From assembly GCF_009674725.1 (NCBI RefSeq), contig NZ_WKKH01000011.1, positions 62,001-126,000 on the forward strand: 64,000 nt of DNA, read 5' to 3'. The notes under the pieces are model-generated. The model was given only the letters and a program-made list of their open reading frames with translations, was not told where the DNA came from and searched no databases. Below, piece by piece: positions 60,908-64,000 of this stretch. The DNA is from Pedobacter petrophilus (GTDB lineage Bacteria > Bacteroidota > Bacteroidia > Sphingobacteriales > Sphingobacteriaceae). Numbering within the stretch: the stretch's first letter is position 1; each line of letters opens with the position of its first letter. The position numbers and the translations under genes are program-made.

Positions 60908-60952
60908 TTGAAGCCGCAAGTTACGGCTTATTTAAATAATGAGAAAGTAAAA

Positions 60953-61396
60953 CTATACCCTCGTTCCATTATATTCTACTAATCTGGTGAGCAGGGGAAG
61001 GAACGCCTGGATGAGGTTAATTTCCTCCTGGGAGAATATTTTTTCCATCGTTTGTACCAGCCATTCTTCCTTTATCTTTCTGCTGGCAATGATGTGTTTC
61101 TCGCCAAGCTTAGTCAGGCCGATGTATATTTTACGCTTATCGCCTTCATCCGGAAATCTTTCTACACAGCTGGCATCGAACAGGCGATTGATGATCTGGG
61201 ATATGGCTTGTTTAGAAACCCTTTCCATCTCCGCCAGTTCTGTAGAAAGTAGCTTTCCATGCTGTTCCAGCAAAGACATCGTCAGTAATTCTGCATTGCT
61301 AAATTCAGAACTTACATTTTGCTTCCGCAACTGTCTGGTGAGGCGGGTTACGGTACTTCTCAGCTTCGCTGCAATATCTTGTGTTTGTTTCGCCAT
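60953..61396 (-). CDS. MarR-family repressor
   Basis: 147 aa winged helix: ELLTMSLLEQHGKLLSTELAEMERVSKQAISQIINRLFDASCVERF then DEGDKRKIYIGLT as the wing. Divergent from the MFS exporter gene; a 15-bp operator sits just ahead of each start, so it probably represses both. Confidence 0.88.
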   Translation of the reverse strand: MAKQTQDIAAKLRSTVTRLTRQLRKQNVSSEFSNAELLTMSLLEQHGKLLSTELAEMERVSKQAISQIINRLFDASCVERFPDEGDKRKIYIGLTKLGEKHIIASRKIKEEWLVQTMEKIFSQEEINLIQAFLPLLTRLVEYNGTRV

Positions 61397-61401
61397 ATTT
61401 G

Positions 61402-61423
61402 GTAAATGAACTTTACAAATATA
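61402..61423 (-). promoter_or_regulatory. marR promoter -7 and operator
   Basis: Minus strand: TATATTTG (61416-61423, Bacteroidota -7 type) runs directly into GTAAA-GTTCA-TTTAC (61402-61416), 6 bp before the ATG. Confidence 0.6.
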
Positions 61424-61533
61424 AAGTTTATTTTTCTAACAATCAGGTATTCTTAAAAGGGTTAAGTGTTAATTTATGATTCAGGCGTGATAAAAATAGA
61501 TGATCGCCATTTTAAAATGCATGTTAATTTTTA

Positions 61534-61555
61534 TACTTTTGTAAAGTTACTTTAC
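61534..61555 (+). promoter_or_regulatory. MFS-gene promoter -7 and operator
   Basis: TACTTTTG (61534-61541) runs directly into the perfect palindrome GTAAAGT-T-ACTTTAC (61541-61555), 10 bp before the ATG. Arrangement mirrors the marR side. Confidence 0.65.
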
Positions 61556-61565
61556 TAATTTAAAC

Positions 61566-62795
61566 ATGAGTATTTTTCGTTCCCTTAAACATTACAATTA
61601 TAGATTATTTTTTACCGGACAAGCAGTTTCACTAATTGGAACATGGATGCAACGGGTGGCGGTGAGCTGGTTGGTTTACCGTTTAACAGAATCGGCATTT
61701 TTACTTGGATTGATGACTTTTCTAAGTTTAATCCCATCATTAATTTTAGCTCCTTTAGCCGGTAGCTATGTAGACAGGCATAATAAGTATAAAATCCTGG
61801 TGATTACGCAGATCTTATTGATGCTACAGGCCGGCGCATTGGCAGCAATGATTTGGTTTAAAGTTTATGATATGTTCTGGATCGCGGCACTGTCATTGAT
61901 GCAGGGATTAGTCAATGCATTTGACGTAACTGCCAGACAATCTTTAATGGTAAATCTAATTGACGATAAGGAAGATCTTCCCAATGCGATTGCCCTTAAT
62001 TCTTCCATGTTTAACGTTACCAGATTAATCGGTCCAGCCTTAGCGGGTGTAATTCTGAGTACACTGGGCGAAGATATCTGTTTCTTAATCAATTTCATCA
62101 GCTTTATCGGAGTATTGGTTTGCATGATGATGATGAAATTAAAACCTACTGCACAACCGAAATCAAAAGAGAACATTTGGATCGACTTGAAAAAAGGCTA
62201 TGATTACCTTACCGCTTCACCCGATTTATCATCGATGATTTTAATGATGGCTGCGTCCAGTCTGTTAGTCATTCCGTTTACCACTTTACTTCCGGTGTTT
62301 GCGAAGGATATTTTCAGCGGCGATATCACAACTTTTAGCTGGTTTGAAAGTGCAGCAGGTTTAGGTGCGTTCTTCGGGGCAATTTATCTGGCCAGTCGAA
62401 AAATAGGGGAGAACATGCAGAAAATTGTAATTATTTCCGGCACCTTACTAGCGGTTGCTGTAATGGCATTAGCAATTTCGCCAACTTTAATCACGGCACT
62501 CATCTGTACCGCGCTGGCGGCCCTGGGTTTAATGGCGCAAACATCATCCATTAATACCTATTTACAAACACATGCTGATGATGTAATGCGTGGCAGAACC
62601 TTAAGCTATTACATTATGGCTTACCAGGGTGTGTTACCAGTTGGAAGTTTATTAATGGGTTATTTCGCGCATCAATTTGGTACGCAAATCGTAGTTGCAT
62701 TTGAGGGGGTGGCAGGTCTGCTGATCGTTGGTGCTTTTGTTTATTATGAAAAACACCGCAGTCACGTAAAAGATAAATTATCATTTATGGGATAA
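61566..62795 (+). CDS. MFS exporter (EntS-like)
   Basis: 409 aa with about twelve membrane helices. FRSLKHYNYRLFFTGQAVSLIGTWMQRVAVSWLVYRLT and LAPLAGSYVDRHNKYKILVIT are typical of the MFS_3/EntS exporter group. Probably exports a toxic compound sensed by the divergent MarR protein. Confidence 0.87.
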   Translation: MSIFRSLKHYNYRLFFTGQAVSLIGTWMQRVAVSWLVYRLTESAFLLGLMTFLSLIPSLILAPLAGSYVDRHNKYKILVITQILLMLQAGALAAMIWFKVYDMFWIAALSLMQGLVNAFDVTARQSLMVNLIDDKEDLPNAIALNSSMFNVTRLIGPALAGVILSTLGEDICFLINFISFIGVLVCMMMMKLKPTAQPKSKENIWIDLKKGYDYLTASPDLSSMILMMAASSLLVIPFTTLLPVFAKDIFSGDITTFSWFESAAGLGAFFGAIYLASRKIGENMQKIVIISGTLLAVAVMALAISPTLITALICTALAALGLMAQTSSINTYLQTHADDVMRGRTLSYYIMAYQGVLPVGSLLMGYFAHQFGTQIVVAFEGVAGLLIVGAFVYYEKHRSHVKDKLSFMG

Positions 62796-62931
62796 GGTGA
62801 AGTTATTAATCCAGCCTTTTGAGCACCTCTCAAAAGAACTATCATGTTCACTTCAATTGGCGGTGTAAAAGGCCCCCAGCTGGATTGATAAAGCGCTTTT
62901 GGTAATTGGCGCTCTAAAGTACCATGCCTCC

Positions 62932-62970
62932 GCGGCAAAGAGCGGGCAAAAAATCTTTATAATTTATAAT
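62932..62970. repeat. Direct repeat, copy 1
   Basis: GCGGCAAAGAGCGGGCAAAA followed by A/T-rich ATCTTTATAATT; about 90% identical to 63385-63423. Confidence 0.65.
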
Positions 62971-63384
62971 CAGTGGTGTTTACAAGATAATTTAGTTGAA
63001 TGAGTGCCTGAAAGACGGTGTGGTTACCCTCAAAGCATTAATTTATCTTGTTATCTTTATTCGATGGGATTTATTTAGTCCTCGCCGTACGGGCTTATTT
63101 TCTTTTGACACCAAAAGAAACAAAAGTGCCGGCTCGCAATTTTTCTGTTAAAGTTAGTAGGTAGGCTTAGTCAGTGCCATCCCGAAAAATTGACCATGCC
63201 GGTCCAAGAGCAGAACGAAGAAACAGTGGTTTGGCCTTGCTAAGTAGTAATAGCAATTCCCTTTCCACGGACTATAGCACGAACACATCTTCTTGGTCTA
63301 TTTTTAATACATCATGCTAACCAACTTTATTAAGTACGGGTCTTACCGAAGAACGCCGTCAATCCCAAGGGCTATCACACCACT

Positions 63385-63423
63385 GCGGCAAAGAGCGGGC
63401 AAAAGATCTTTTATAATTGTAAT
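63385..63423. repeat. Direct repeat, copy 2
   Basis: Same 20-bp core as copy 1, then GATCTTTTATAATTGTAAT. The two copies enclose about 415 bp with no gene. Confidence 0.65.
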
Positions 63424-63510
63424 GGTGTCAATAACATAGCTTTCATCGAACTGATTGCAGAATTAGGTTTAACAAATAGCAGATCATTATCGAAATCAAG
63501 TGATACAATT

Positions 63511-64000
63511 CTAGTGAACAACCAGTTTGCAGTCGACTATTATTTTCTGGTAATGCAAAAGTTCCACCTCCTGATCAATCAATTGCAATAACAATTTAAT
63601 TGCATTTTCGCCTACCGCTTCAGGATTTTCCTCAATAGAAGCAACCGGCGGAACATCGAGGTAAGTAATGAAGGCATTATTCCCAAAGCCGATGCATTCC
63701 ATTTCCGCGAAACTTGGATGGTGGATAGACCTCAGGTATTTAATCGCATCAAACAAAATCGGCTCTTTGAAAGCAACTAAAGCTGTTGGTCTGTTTTCCG
63801 GATCTGAAAATAATTTTTGAATGGCTAAAATCGTATTTTCCTTATCGAAATCGGTATAAGCCACTAATCCGGCAACAAAAGGAATCTGGTGATCTTTCAG
63901 TGCATTAATATATCCGTTGAAACGATCATGGCTAAAGCTGATCATTTTTGGCCCGCCGAGGTAGGCTATTTTTTGATGCTTTCTCCCAATTAAAAACTTC
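63511..64000 (-). CDS. LacI-family regulator, ligand-binding domain (partial)
   Basis: The frame is open to the window edge; the start and the DNA-binding domain are outside. Visible: QKIAYLGGPKMISFSHDRFNGYINAL, then ENRPTALVAFKEPILFDAIKYL, ECIGFGNNAFITYL, and SIEENPEAVGENAIKLLLQLID, the usual path of the LacI effector domain. Probably controls a carbohydrate locus beyond the window. Confidence 0.82.
   Translation of the reverse strand, partial: KFLIGRKHQKIAYLGGPKMISFSHDRFNGYINALKDHQIPFVAGLVAYTDFDKENTILAIQKLFSDPENRPTALVAFKEPILFDAIKYLRSIHHPSFAEMECIGFGNNAFITYLDVPPVASIEENPEAVGENAIKLLLQLIDQEVELLHYQKIIVDCKLVVH

Larger units (their letters stand above)
62796..63510. other. Gene-free stretch with a pair of 39-bp direct repeats
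   Basis: No convincing gene on either strand. It holds two direct repeats (62932-62970 and 63385-63423) and an 8-bp hairpin at 63100-63119 (TTCTTTTG/CAAAAGAA). Confidence 0.55.

Overview
The window comes from a Bacteroidota chromosome, most probably a Sphingobacteriaceae member such as Pedobacter. The support is indirect: TAnnTTTG-type promoters, a TonB receptor with an N-terminal carboxypeptidase-regulatory domain, many secreted glycoside hydrolases, TPR-containing HisKA_2 kinases, and typical Bacteroidota intergenic hairpin repeats. No rRNA, CRISPR array or intact insertion sequence was seen. There is one tRNA, Arg-TCT, at 50339-50412.

Layout. 1-4.2 kb: end of a secreted protein gene, a sugar-type oxidoreductase, a secreted CE1-like esterase, a winged-helix fragment with a 12-bp tandem repeat, and a chloroperoxidase-like hydrolase. 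4.5-12.6 kb: a signalling block on the minus strand with two receiver-AAA-Fis regulators, one TPR histidine kinase and one GAF-AAA-Fis regulator. 12.6-13.5 kb: a gene-free stretch with degenerate tandem repeats. 13.5-27.4 kb: fifteen plus-strand genes spaced by 27 bp or less (isochorismatase-like hydrolase, porin, secreted M17 N-domain, amidohydrolase, DoxX, Dps, YoaK, histidine kinase, two small acetyltransferases, MhqO/MhqD-like quinone-stress enzymes, TMEM175-like channel, GH29 fucosidase, 2-hydroxyacid dehydrogenase). 27.8-31.8 kb: a further Fis-type activator, then a small protein, a thioredoxin-reductase-like flavoprotein without its CxxC, and a UBP zinc finger. 32-40.3 kb: UvrA2-like ABC ATPase, AraC regulator, second GH29, PQQ-type sugar dehydrogenase. 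40.6-43 kb: arsenic operon. 43.7-47.8 kb: kaiC-kaiB-kaiB-histidine kinase. 48.4-48.7 kb: a perfect 21-bp-period repeat. 50.5-58.1 kb: probable zinc (Zur) island. 58.2-64 kb: thioesterase, glutathione peroxidase, WalJ-like hydrolase, MarR/MFS pair, and a partial LacI regulator.

Main result. Reading the intergenic regions by eye, I find a 14-bp palindrome close to AACGAWATATCGTT. It lies in front of the hydrolase at 4188, the regulator at 6470, the 15-gene run at 13520, the regulator at 27831 and the gene at 29966. In all five cases a sigma-54-like -24/-12 element (TGG-type box, N5, TTG) starts 56-57 bp further downstream. A sixth palindrome lies ahead of the 12614 operon without a visible -24/-12 element. 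All four local Fis-type activators carry an almost identical recognition helix (TTLNSKIKKL). I infer a self-wired sigma-54 stress regulon in which the activators, a kinase, and the detoxification and iron-storage genes share one enhancer.

Other systems. In the zinc island, TGCAA-N5-TTGCA boxes flank a tightly overlapping operon that begins with an unlisted 50-aa lipoprotein-like gene. There are also matched MarR operators, ArsR-box candidates, and a double TTTAG-N5/6-CTAAA operator ahead of the TonB receptor. All functional statements rest on reading the sequence and on recalled family features; no search was run.
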